From Pseudomonadota bacterium (GTDB lineage: Bacteria > Pseudomonadota > Alphaproteobacteria > Rhizobiales > Rhizobiaceae), in assembly GCA_023433855.1 (NCBI GenBank), contig JAEYTV010000099.1:1-7010 (forward strand): DNA of 7,010 bases, written 5' to 3'. Positions 1 through 5,777 of the stretch are shown piece after piece. How positions within the stretch are numbered: position 1 is the stretch's first letter; each line of letters starts with the position of its first letter. A program made the translations under genes and the position numbers. The notes under the pieces are model-generated. The model was not told where the DNA came from. It saw only the letters and a list, made by a program, of their open reading frames with translations, and ran no database searches.

Positions 1-896
1 TGATGGAACGTCGTCAGACGGCAAAGTCGTCAGAAGCCGTCACAACGAAGGTCTCGCCGTCCGAAAATGGAATGGCCCTCGGCTTCTCGACAAGTCTTGC
101 CCAGATGAAAGCTGCAAGGGATGCAGCGGACGGCGTGACCGACGCCATCCCGTCCCTCTTCAACGTCTGGATCGACGGCACCTTCCTCGCCCATAACCGG
201 GACGAGAATGGCAGCAGCAAGTGGGGCAGTTTCGCAGCGCTCTCCATCGGTGCCGACTATCTGCTGACAGAGAAGGCCCTCGTCGGTCTTTCCTTCCACC
301 ATGACTACATGAAGGATCCGACAGACGAGGATGCCGAGCTGACGGGTAACGGCTGGCTGGCTGGACCATATGTGTCGTTCGAGATCGGCAACGGAGTATT
401 CTGGGACACCAGCATCCTCTATGGCGGCTCGTCAAACAACATCGATACGTTGCTGTGGGATGGATCCTTCGACACCACACGCTGGCTCTTCGACACCTCG
501 ATCAAAGGACAGTGGCAGCTCGATGATGTGACCGTTCTCACTCCGAAGCTGCGGGCAGTCTACTTCTCCGAAAAGGTTGAGGCCTACAGCGTCAGGAATG
601 ATCTCGGAGACGTCATAGAAATCGACGGCTTCAGGGAAGAGCAATTCCGCGTCAGCTTGGGTGCGGAGATATCCAGACAGTTCTCACTGGAGAGCGGTTC
701 AACCTTGACGCCAAAGCTTGGTGTCACCGTTGGCTACTCCGGATTGGATGGAGCAGGTGCCTTCGGAAGCCTTTCGGCAGGTGTCTCTCTCAACACGGCC
801 GACGACTGGAGTATCGATGCAGGAGTCCTCTTCGGCATCGAAGGTGACGGCCAGACGTCGGCAGGCGTAAAGGCTGCAATCAGCAAACGGTTCTAA
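1..896 (+). CDS. Autotransporter-type outer-membrane beta-barrel protein, C-terminal part (5' partial)
   Basis: The visible 297 residues (first complete codon at 3) read as the translocator barrel of a type V secreted autotransporter. Alternating polar and aromatic/aliphatic residues form repeated amphipathic strands, for example around NVWIDGTFLAH, AALSIGADYLL and FRVSLGAEIS. The protein ends in ISKRF, the terminal Phe typical of Bam-inserted outer-membrane proteins. No signal peptide is present, and the first ~50 residues resemble a linker before the barrel. The frame is open at the left edge, so the ATG at position 3 is probably internal and the passenger domain lies outside the window. 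About 250 barrel residues is a normal size for this domain. In the family the barrel sits in the outer membrane and helps export or anchor the passenger; what the passenger does cannot be judged here. A strong terminator follows the stop codon. The barrel fold is a confident call; a plain barrel protein without a passenger remains possible. Confidence 0.82.
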   Translation, partial: MERRQTAKSSEAVTTKVSPSENGMALGFSTSLAQMKAARDAADGVTDAIPSLFNVWIDGTFLAHNRDENGSSKWGSFAALSIGADYLLTEKALVGLSFHHDYMKDPTDEDAELTGNGWLAGPYVSFEIGNGVFWDTSILYGGSSNNIDTLLWDGSFDTTRWLFDTSIKGQWQLDDVTVLTPKLRAVYFSEKVEAYSVRNDLGDVIEIDGFREEQFRVSLGAEISRQFSLESGSTLTPKLGVTVGYSGLDGAGAFGSLSAGVSLNTADDWSIDAGVLFGIEGDGQTSAGVKAAISKRF

Positions 897-917
897 GCCA
901 CATCCACGTCCAAGACT

Positions 918-948
918 GAAGGGAGCCAGTGGCTCCCTTCTTCGTTTT
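918..948 (+). terminator. Intrinsic terminator after the autotransporter gene
   Basis: A perfect 10-bp stem GAAGGGAGCC / GGCTCCCTTC (918-927 and 931-940) closes on a 3-nt loop and is followed by TTCGTTTT on the plus strand. It starts 22 bp after the autotransporter stop codon. It sits between convergent genes, since the LysE-family gene ends at 952 on the other strand. On the minus strand the hairpin is not followed by a T run, so it should work mainly for the plus-strand transcript. Confidence 0.85.
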
Positions 949-951
949 AGA

Positions 952-1596
952 TCATTCCATCACGACGGCATCATGAGCTAATGGGTGCAGCGTTTGCTGT
1001 GTCAGGTTGTTGACTGCGATCGTACAGAGCAATCCCGCAGCGGCCCACCTGACAATGCCGAGGTGGCGCACTGCAAATGCTCTCGGCCTCGGCAATGCAA
1101 GTGCGGTCGCGACGAAAGAATACCAAAGCAGGTTCATCGCGGAAATTGTAAGAGCCAGGTAAGCGATCGCGGGTTTCTGCAGGGACCCAGCTTCGTTCTT
1201 CAACAGGTTTACAGCGAAGATCGGGGTCATCGGTGACGAGATGGCGGCGGCGACACCTGCTGCCAGGAGCGCTACAACAGACGCTTTGCTTGCTTTCGAC
1301 CCCATTGGGGTAGTTGGTGCTCTCACAAGCGCAAGAGCCATTAGAAGCAGCGCCAGGGATCCAAGTTGCTGAATTGTTGCCAAGGGAAAGGCTGAGATCG
1401 CATTGGTCATGGCAGCGCCGACCATCATGACCGTTCCACCTGCACCAGCGCTTGCGCCGATCACGAAGGGTGTGGCTTTTCCAACCCCATTCTCGGCGGC
1501 GAGACTGGCGGTCGTGATCATAATCGAACCCGGGACCATCAGGATTGCAAAGTAAGCCAGCACGAGCTGAAGCGTAACGGTCTGGAACTGAAACAT
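952..1596 (-). CDS. LysE-family amino acid/metabolite exporter
   Basis: This 214-residue, very hydrophobic protein has the length and layout of LysE/RhtB-type inner-membrane exporters. These carry about six membrane helices and export amino acids or similar small molecules with the proton gradient. The N-terminus LAYFAILMVPGSIMITTASLA matches the family's first helix with its Pro-Gly element, followed by a small-residue-rich helix (GASAGAGGTVMMVGAA). The middle SSPMTPIFAVNLL sits where relatives carry an Asn-Pro-Lys motif, so that motif looks altered. The start is the ATG at 1596 because GGAG lies 7 nt upstream; a GTG eight codons further out has no such site. It is transcribed away from the LuxR-type regulator at 1756, and a shared control region is plausible but unproven. 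The substrate cannot be read from sequence. The family call is good, although the divergent motif means this is not a classic lysine or threonine exporter. Confidence 0.78.
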   Translation of the reverse strand: MFQFQTVTLQLVLAYFAILMVPGSIMITTASLAAENGVGKATPFVIGASAGAGGTVMMVGAAMTNAISAFPLATIQQLGSLALLLMALALVRAPTTPMGSKASKASVVALLAAGVAAAISSPMTPIFAVNLLKNEAGSLQKPAIAYLALTISAMNLLWYSFVATALALPRPRAFAVRHLGIVRWAAAGLLCTIAVNNLTQQTLHPLAHDAVVME

Positions 1597-1705
1597 GCCG
1601 CATCTCCACCATACCTGCACGGCAGGCAGACCCTGATCCGAGCATATCTCGCTTCCAGCGACATCATTCGTTCGGGTGAGGCCGCCAAATTGTCTGCGGC
1701 ATCCT

Positions 1706-1724
1706 GTGGTGCTAGTTTCACCAC
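1706..1724. promoter_or_regulatory. Inverted repeat in the divergent LysE/LuxR intergenic region
   Basis: GTGGTG and CACCAC form a perfect 6-bp dyad around a 7-nt centre (CTAGTTT). It lies about 30 bp upstream of the regulator start and in the 159-bp region between two divergent genes. A shorter GCCGC/GCGGC dyad lies just before it (1681-1700). Either could be an operator or a leader hairpin. The arms are short and chance is not excluded. I see no convincing -35/-10 pair for either gene. Confidence 0.3.
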
Positions 1725-1755
1725 CGCCAAAAAACGCGGAGCCTTGGAGGCTTCA

Positions 1756-2922
1756 ATGGGTGAGAAACTGTCCGATCGTCAGCTCTCGGAGCTCATCGGC
1801 TTGATCTACGACTGCGCGCTCGAACCGTCCCGATGGAGCGAGGCGATGGAAGCCATTGGCCGCGCTTTGCGCAGCGATGCCCTTATCCTTACACTCAATG
1901 ACCTCAAGGAAGGTCGTTCACTCATCGATCATTCCCTCGGCTGGACGCCGGAATGGAGACATCGGCGCGATGAGCATCTGCCGGAAGTGAATGCCTGCCT
2001 GACAGAGTGGTTCTCCAATGGCCCGTCTCTGGATGACCCCTTCGTGGCGTCGCGGCATCTCTCGAGCGAGTATATTGCCCAGTCGCCTTACGCGCAGGAA
2101 GTGCTCGGCCCGCTGGGCTTTTCCGATGTCATGCACCTTTTCCTGATGAGGACACCAGAGCGCCTCTCGGAGCTTGTCGTCATGCATCACGAACGCTTCG
2201 GGACCGCAACCGACCATGAGATCAGGATGAGTGCCCTGCTGCTGCCGCATCTGCGAAGGGCAGTGACGATCAGCGGGCTACTAGAAGCGAAGGAGATCGA
2301 GAAAGGCTATCTGGCGGAGGCGCTTGATCAGGTTGATCTCGGTGTCATTCTTGCTGGCGAAGATGGCACCATCCTCCACTCCAACAAGATGGCAGAAGAA
2401 ACCATGAGGGAGGGAACGACGCTCGTGGATGATCGCGGAACCCTTGCCGCGACAAATCCCTCTGCTACTCGAGAGCTGCGCAAGGCAATCAAATGCGCTG
2501 CGCGTGATCGCGCCAGCCTCGGTCACGCAGGCATTGCAGTCAGAGCGGGGCCCGATAAATTGACGTCAATATCTGCTCACGTGCTCCCTCTGGAGCGCCG
2601 CTGCGTGGGCATTGGCAACGTGTCTCAAGCGATCGCGGCGGTATTCATAGGAAAGCCTCCGCGATGGGAAGTCGCGGCAGAAGCTGTCTCCGCGGAGTTC
2701 GGCCTGACGGAAGCCGAAAAGCGACTCCTGACCATCCTGCTGTCGGGAAGCAGCCTCGGTGAGGCCTCCAAAACGTTGGGCGTCTCTGCCAATACGGTAA
2801 AGAGCCACTTGAGCAACATCTTTTCCAAGACAGGGGTCCATCGACAGCGGGAGTTGCCGAGGCTGGCGATGCAAGTCGTCACGTCACACCCGCATGCTGG
2901 CCGACCCGGCGACAGGTGCTGA
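1756..2922 (+). CDS. LuxR-family transcriptional regulator with N-terminal sensory region
   Basis: The 388-residue protein ends in a LuxR/FixJ-type helix-turn-helix at about residues 315-370. It has the usual order: FGLTEAEKRLLTILLSGSS, then the scaffold helix, then the recognition helix around GVSANTVKSHLSNIFSKTGV. The N-terminus (LIGLIYDCALEPSRWSEAMEAIG, about 13-35) is the characteristic opening of a proteobacterial group of long LuxR regulators. A PAS-like stretch (ALDQVDLGVILAGEDGTILHSN) lies near the middle, at about 195-230. No receiver domain or acyl-homoserine-lactone domain is recognisable, so the ligand is unknown. The start is the ATG at 1756, with GGAGG 5 nt upstream; an in-frame TTG at 1690 lacks such a site. 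The VOC gene follows 22 bp later, suggesting a shared transcript. Likely targets are that gene and the divergent exporter, by position only. The regulator call is firm. Confidence 0.9.
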   Translation: MGEKLSDRQLSELIGLIYDCALEPSRWSEAMEAIGRALRSDALILTLNDLKEGRSLIDHSLGWTPEWRHRRDEHLPEVNACLTEWFSNGPSLDDPFVASRHLSSEYIAQSPYAQEVLGPLGFSDVMHLFLMRTPERLSELVVMHHERFGTATDHEIRMSALLLPHLRRAVTISGLLEAKEIEKGYLAEALDQVDLGVILAGEDGTILHSNKMAEETMREGTTLVDDRGTLAATNPSATRELRKAIKCAARDRASLGHAGIAVRAGPDKLTSISAHVLPLERRCVGIGNVSQAIAAVFIGKPPRWEVAAEAVSAEFGLTEAEKRLLTILLSGSSLGEASKTLGVSANTVKSHLSNIFSKTGVHRQRELPRLAMQVVTSHPHAGRPGDRC

Positions 2923-2933
2923 TTTACCAGCTG

Positions 2934-2938
2934 AGGAG
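2934..2938 (+). promoter_or_regulatory. Ribosome binding site that fixes the VOC protein start
   Basis: AGGAG lies 6 nt before the ATG at 2945. An earlier in-frame ATG at 2894 overlaps the end of the regulator gene and has no comparable site. The shorter start also begins exactly where VOC-fold homology begins (MPKVVGIGGVFF). Confidence 0.75.
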
Positions 2939-2944
2939 AGTTTC

Positions 2945-3298
2945 ATGCCCAAGGTAGTTGGAATTGGCGGAGTGTTCTTCAGGGCATCCGACCCGGCGAG
3001 CCTGGCCGAATGGTATCACAGGCATCTCGGCATAGACGACCTTCACAAATCGGTGTGGCACCAGGAGGCTGGCCCGACGATCTTCGGGCCTTTCGGGAAA
3101 GACACCGACTATTTCGGCCGGCCGGAACAGCAATGGATGATCAATTTTCGCGTCGATGATCTCGATGGACTGATTGCCAGCCTGACCGCGAGTGGCATCC
3201 CGGTGGACACACGCGATGATTGGAACTCGGAGGTGGGCCGCTTTGCCCGCATTCATGATCCCGAGGGTAATCCAGTTGAGCTGTGGGAGCCAGCGTAG
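2945..3298 (+). CDS. VOC-superfamily (glyoxalase/bleomycin-resistance fold) protein
   Basis: A 117-residue protein with one complete VOC domain made of two beta-alpha-beta-beta-beta units. The first unit is GIGGVFFRASDPASLAEWYHRHLGI (about 6-30). The second runs from INFRVDDLDGLIASLTASGI (66-85) to the closing IHDPEGNPVELWEP (103-116). Glu112 in the NPVELWEP strand is at the usual last metal-ligand position. The first strand has no His at the usual first ligand position, so metal binding may be atypical. Family members include glyoxalase I, extradiol dioxygenases, antibiotic-binding proteins and many uncharacterised proteins, and I cannot assign a substrate. It follows the LuxR-type gene by 22 bp on the same strand and is probably co-transcribed. 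The fold is well supported; a specific reaction is not. Confidence 0.85.
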   Translation: MPKVVGIGGVFFRASDPASLAEWYHRHLGIDDLHKSVWHQEAGPTIFGPFGKDTDYFGRPEQQWMINFRVDDLDGLIASLTASGIPVDTRDDWNSEVGRFARIHDPEGNPVELWEPA

Positions 3299-3672
3299 GC
3301 CTGCTCCTCAACGGGTCGCTCTTTGCTAACCCGATCACCCCGATAAAGGAGGGGGCATCGTCCCACGACCTCACCTGCGGTACAATCAAGGACGCGCGTC
3401 CGATTGCTCGAATCGTTTCCTCGACAGCATTTCCCCCATGTTGGCAACCATGCCTCGCGCATGTCTCCTATCGCGCTCGCCAACTTGATCAGGCGCGATG
3501 ACGCCGCTACAGAGATGTGGCCGATAAGAGGTCGCCGGTTGGTATCCCGGCAGCCGAGCTCCCGCTTGGTACTCGTCGCGTCAAGCGTCCCATCGGCACC
3601 AATCGCAATCTTGCGCGAGTGGTGCTGACGTGGACATGGTGTTCCGTCAGCTTCCGCGCTTCGGGAGACCAC
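3299..3672. other. Intergenic stretch without a supported gene
   Basis: Short frames exist on both strands, but they are rich in Arg, Ser and Cys, lack ribosome binding sites, and match no family I recognise. The only notable structure is the 7-bp dyad at 3624-3651 close to the next gene. No tRNA-like fold or transposon end was seen. The region may hold the promoter of the DUF2798 gene, but I could not pick out a credible -35/-10 pair. Confidence 0.5.
3624..3651. promoter_or_regulatory. Inverted repeat just upstream of the DUF2798 gene
   Basis: GCTGACG (3624-3630) and CGTCAGC (3645-3651) form a perfect 7-bp dyad around a 14-nt centre. It ends 21 bp before the start codon and 11 bp before the ribosome binding site GGGAG (3663-3667). 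The position suits an operator or leader hairpin; the short length leaves chance open. Confidence 0.3.
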
Positions 3673-3897
3673 ATGTTACCGAAAAAGACTACCCTTGTTC
3701 TTCAGCTCGCGATGACGTTCCTGATGGCGCTGACCATGTCGGGCACGATGGGCTTCATCACCGTCGGAGCCGACTTCCTGCCGCACTGGCCGCAGACCTT
3801 CATTATCGCCTGGCCGATTGCCTTCATCTATACCCGTATCGTCAACCCGATCGCCTTCAAGATCGCGTTCACCATTGCACCGCCCCACCGCGGGTGA
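3673..3897 (+). CDS. DUF2798-type small two-helix membrane protein
   Basis: A 74-residue protein with two predicted membrane helices at about 7-31 (VLQLAMTFLMALTMSGTMGF) and 40-60 (PQTFIIAWPIAFIYTRIVNP). The layout fits the DUF2798 family: a Ser/Gly-containing first helix, a short loop with FLPHWPQTF, then an Ala-Trp-Pro motif in the second helix and a basic tail. Family members are inner-membrane proteins of unknown role, often found beside LysR- or TetR-type regulators; none is adjacent here. The start is the ATG at 3673, with GGGAG 5 nt upstream. The frame stays open 52 codons further upstream, but that extension is not membrane-like and has no ribosome site. The reading frame and topology are secure. 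No function can be given. Confidence 0.8.
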   Translation: MLPKKTTLVLQLAMTFLMALTMSGTMGFITVGADFLPHWPQTFIIAWPIAFIYTRIVNPIAFKIAFTIAPPHRG

Positions 3898-3927
3898 GAC
3901 GGCACGGAACATCCAGCAAGGTCCAGT

Positions 3928-4251
3928 TCATCCTTTCGCGAAGCTTCGTTTCTGAAGGCTCGCCGCACCCGTCGCGAGCCTTCCCTGTGTCTTACCCAGC
4001 ATATGATCCCAGGATGGCGGCACAGTCTCAGCGGCAATCGACCAGTCGGGCGCGATAAAATCGAGTGTCTCGTCACGGACGTAAAAGAGAAAATGACGAG
4101 CACCCGAACCGTCCGCAGCAGCCTGCCAACGTATTGGGCTCGAAAATCCGGTGCGATAACCTTTGATGTTACCGACAGCCCGGGGGAGCGACGGGCCCCG
4201 CAGGCGTCGGCCATATTGCTCCATCTCCGTGACGGCACCGGGGAAGTCCAC
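3928..4251 (-). CDS. Hypothetical protein, possible gene remnant
   Basis: This 107-codon minus-strand frame is not recognised, but it looks more like protein than its surroundings. It has balanced composition, coherent segments such as ARHFLFYVRDETLDFIAPDW and TVPPSWDHMLGK, and roughly 60% G or C at third positions by hand count. The frame stays open upstream to 4302 (reading ARLLVERYCQAVDFPGAVTE) before a TGA at 4303-4305, so the similarity-bearing part may begin before the nominal GTG at 4251. Neither GTG 4251 nor ATG 4224 has a well-placed ribosome binding site. That suggests a truncated or frameshifted relic rather than an intact gene. Against coding, a perfect 10-bp hairpin lies within its last third (3954-3983). 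It points toward the DUF2798 gene on the opposite strand. It could equally be an uninformative open frame in GC-rich DNA. Confidence 0.33.
   Translation of the reverse strand: MDFPGAVTEMEQYGRRLRGPSLPRAVGNIKGYRTGFSSPIRWQAAADGSGARHFLFYVRDETLDFIAPDWSIAAETVPPSWDHMLGKTQGRLATGAASLQKRSFAKG
3954..3983 (+). terminator. Perfect 10-bp hairpin downstream of the DUF2798 gene, possible terminator
   Basis: GAAGGCTCGC (3954-3963) and GCGAGCCTTC (3974-3983) pair perfectly around a 10-nt loop, 56 bp after the DUF2798 stop codon. The following bases (CCTGTGTCTT) are not a proper T tract, so this is at best a weak or factor-dependent terminator. A separate 10-bp palindrome, CGAAGCTTCG, lies at 3939-3948. Confidence 0.35.
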
Positions 4252-4402
4252 AGCTTGGCAATACCGCTCGACCAGAAGACGAGCGTTAGAACCACGCGGC
4301 GATCACACAGAACCGTCGCGAGGCCAGCACTCCCTGCACGTTGTAGACGAAAAGGGGCACTTACCAGAAGGTGCCTTCTTCCCAGGAGAGAGCATACCAT
4401 CT

Positions 4403-4438
4403 ACGTCCCTTCTCGGCACATCAAAGAAGGAAGGACGT
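4403..4438 (+). promoter_or_regulatory. Leader hairpin that would cover the SDR ribosome binding site
   Basis: ACGTCC plus CTTCT (4403-4413) is complementary to AGAAG plus GGACGT (4425-4438), with an unpaired GAA (4430-4432) between the two right-hand segments and an 11-nt loop. The right arm contains the purine-rich ribosome site AAGGAAGGA (4427-4435) and ends one base before the ATG at 4440. If it forms in the mRNA it would limit translation of the dehydrogenase. An upstream CCTTCTT (4374-4380) could pair with AAGAAGG (4424-4430) instead. The pairing is seen in sequence; regulation is inferred. Confidence 0.4.
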
Positions 4439-4439
4439 C

Positions 4440-5189
4440 ATGGATTTTTCTAAAGCTACGATCCTGATCACCGGTGGAAACTCAGGGATCGGTCGCGGTG
4501 TGGCCGAAGCTCTAGCCTCGCGCGGAGCGAAGGTCATCATCACTGGGCGGAATGCTGCGACCCTTGCGGAAACACTCGCTGCCAACCCGACCATCCAAGG
4601 CTACGAGTTGGACGTGACCAGTGCGGGCGAAGTCAGTTCCTTCGCGAACCGCGTCACCGCAGACCACCCTGATCTGAACGCTGTCATTCACAATGCAGGC
4701 ATCATGGTCATCGAGGACGTTCTTGCTGAACCTTACGATCTGGACGTCGTGGAAAGGACGGTCTCGACAAATTTTCTCGCCCCGATCCGGCTCACAGCAG
4801 CACTTCTGCCGCATCTGAGGAACAAGGCGGAGGCCGCCATCGTCACGGTGTCGTCCGGCCTCGCCTTCGTCCCCCGGGCAGACGCCTTGACTTACAGCGC
4901 GACCAAAGCTGCGATCCACTCCTGGACCCAAAGCCTCCGTCACGAACTGCGCAGTACGAACATCGCCGTGGTGGAGATCGCGCCACCGCTGGTGGCGACT
5001 GACTTGACTCCCGGCCAGTCCGCCAACCCCCATGCAATGTCGTTGGACGCCTTCGTCTCGGAGGCCGTTGAACTTCTTTGCAGCGCCAAGACGCCCCAGG
5101 AAGTGCTTGTACAGCGTGTACTGCCTCAGCGCACAGCCGAGCAGACAGGAAACTTCGAGAAGGTCTTCGGGATGATCAATCCTGCCTGA
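4440..5189 (+). CDS. SDR-family NAD(P)-dependent oxidoreductase (DltE-like)
   Basis: A 249-residue classical short-chain dehydrogenase, the normal length for the family. It has the Rossmann nucleotide-binding motif TGGNSGIG (11-18), Asp58 in LDV for the adenine pocket, NAG (85-87), Asn111, the Ser pair 138-139 and the catalytic YSATK (Tyr152, Lys156). Arg37 after the second strand (ITGRN) favours NADP(H) over NAD(H). The sequence resembles cytosolic reductases annotated as DltE-like, which are of unknown substrate. The start is the ATG at 4440, with AAGGAAGGA just upstream and the homology beginning at once (MDFSKATILITGG). In-frame codons back to 4371 look non-coding. It converges on an HxlR-type gene, and HxlR regulators often neighbour and control such reductases. 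The leader may fold over its ribosome site. The family call is firm; the substrate is unknown. Confidence 0.92.
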   Translation: MDFSKATILITGGNSGIGRGVAEALASRGAKVIITGRNAATLAETLAANPTIQGYELDVTSAGEVSSFANRVTADHPDLNAVIHNAGIMVIEDVLAEPYDLDVVERTVSTNFLAPIRLTAALLPHLRNKAEAAIVTVSSGLAFVPRADALTYSATKAAIHSWTQSLRHELRSTNIAVVEIAPPLVATDLTPGQSANPHAMSLDAFVSEAVELLCSAKTPQEVLVQRVLPQRTAEQTGNFEKVFGMINPA

Positions 5190-5194
5190 CATTG

Positions 5195-5230
5195 CGATGC
5201 ATCTCGTGCCGAGAGACGCGAGATGCATCG
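5195..5230. terminator. 12-bp inverted repeat between convergent SDR and hxlR-type genes
   Basis: CGATGCATCTCG (5195-5206) and CGAGATGCATCG (5219-5230) are perfect inverted repeats around a 12-nt centre, in the 59-bp gap between two convergent genes. This placement suggests a shared bidirectional transcript end. No T tract follows on either strand, so it is not a standard intrinsic terminator; it may stabilise 3' ends or be a protein-binding site. Each arm holds the self-palindromic GATGCATC. Confidence 0.5.
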
Positions 5231-5248
5231 TCGGCGCATCAAGTCGGA

Positions 5249-5686
5249 TCAGGCACCGTTTCCATCGAAGTGCTCGCGAGCGGCGGCAACGGCATTGTGG
5301 TTTTCGAGCGCCCAAATCCAGACATTGCAAAACGCCGCGCCAAGCGTCAGGCCAAGGGGCGAAAGCGTATAGTCCACCTTCGGTGGCACACTCGGGTGGA
5401 GCTTGCGCACAACCAGCCCATCTCGTTCCATCCGCCTCAGGGTCTGCGTGAGCATCTTCTGACTGATCCCGGTGACCTGTCGTGCGAGTTCCGAGAACCG
5501 CAGCGTTCCGCCATCCCATAGGGCGTCAAGGATGATCACCGTCCACTTGTCGGCGAATCCCGACATCATTTCCCGGACAAGCGCCTCGACGGCGGGATCC
5601 ACGTTTTGAGGATAGTCTCTGGCTTTGTAGGTGTCGGCCTTTGCCAAATCAGCATCTGCGTAAGTCTTGGTGGCCAATTCACACAT
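5249..5686 (-). CDS. HxlR-family transcriptional regulator
   Basis: A 145-residue winged helix-turn-helix protein of the HxlR family. Characteristic blocks appear in order: a short N-terminal helix, GFADKWTVIILDALWDGGTLRF (43-64), the recognition-helix region GISQKMLTQTLRRMERDGLV (73-92), and the wing VPPKVDYTLSPLG (100-112). A C-terminal helix follows that would form the dimer. Cys2 lies at the extreme N-terminus, and another Cys is at 120. In relatives such as YodB and HypR an N-terminal Cys senses electrophiles or oxidants, so a redox or quinone sensor is possible but inferred. The start is the ATG at 5686, with GAGGGG 6 nt upstream. The adjacent convergent SDR gene is the natural candidate target. 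The region upstream contains AACGC twice, 13 bp apart, near a TTAAAT box, but I see no firm operator. Confidence 0.9.
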   Translation of the reverse strand: MCELATKTYADADLAKADTYKARDYPQNVDPAVEALVREMMSGFADKWTVIILDALWDGGTLRFSELARQVTGISQKMLTQTLRRMERDGLVVRKLHPSVPPKVDYTLSPLGLTLGAAFCNVWIWALENHNAVAAAREHFDGNGA

Positions 5687-5764
5687 AGATTACCCCTCGA
5701 TGCGCTGTTGGTATTCGCGTTCTATTTAAGCGTTGGCCGCATCGGTTGACAGGCCCGCGCTGAT

Positions 5765-5776
5765 CCGCGGCCGCGG
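5765..5776. repeat. 12-bp GC palindrome
   Basis: CCGCGGCCGCGG is fully self-complementary and sits two bases before the 14-bp inverted repeat at 5778-5811. It may be incidental in GC-rich DNA, or part of a compound structure with that repeat. Confidence 0.4.
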
Positions 5777-5777
5777 G

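Noticed and set aside
1597..1620. GTG 1620 as start of the LysE-family gene
   Set aside because: ATG 1596 has GGAG 7 nt upstream and begins at the normal family N-terminus.
1690..1755. N-terminal extension of the LuxR-type protein from TTG 1690
   Set aside because: The 22 extra residues are unlike the family and the extension crosses the small dyad. ATG 1756 has GGAGG at ideal spacing.
3253..3672. Minus-strand open frame of 139 codons in the gene-poor gap
   Set aside because: It lacks a ribosome site, has unstructured Arg/Ser/Cys-rich composition, and overlaps the end of the VOC gene. An alternative minus frame here (down to 3141) was read too and gave nothing recognisable.
3828..4400. Minus-strand open frame of 190 codons spanning the end of the DUF2798 gene
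   Set aside because: It is Arg- and Ser-rich, has no ribosome site and no motif. The neighbouring frame 3928-4251 reads better, and the DUF2798 gene is well supported.
4512..5519. Minus-strand open frame of 335 codons, the second-longest in the window
   Set aside because: It is antisense to the SDR gene and overlaps the HxlR-type gene in another frame. Its translation is rich in Arg, Cys and Gly with no domain, and both overlapped genes have complete family motifs.
5746..5751. Plus-strand TTGACA, a perfect -35 consensus
   Set aside because: No -10-like element lies 16-18 bp downstream, and no plus-strand gene follows, since the next genes are on the minus strand.
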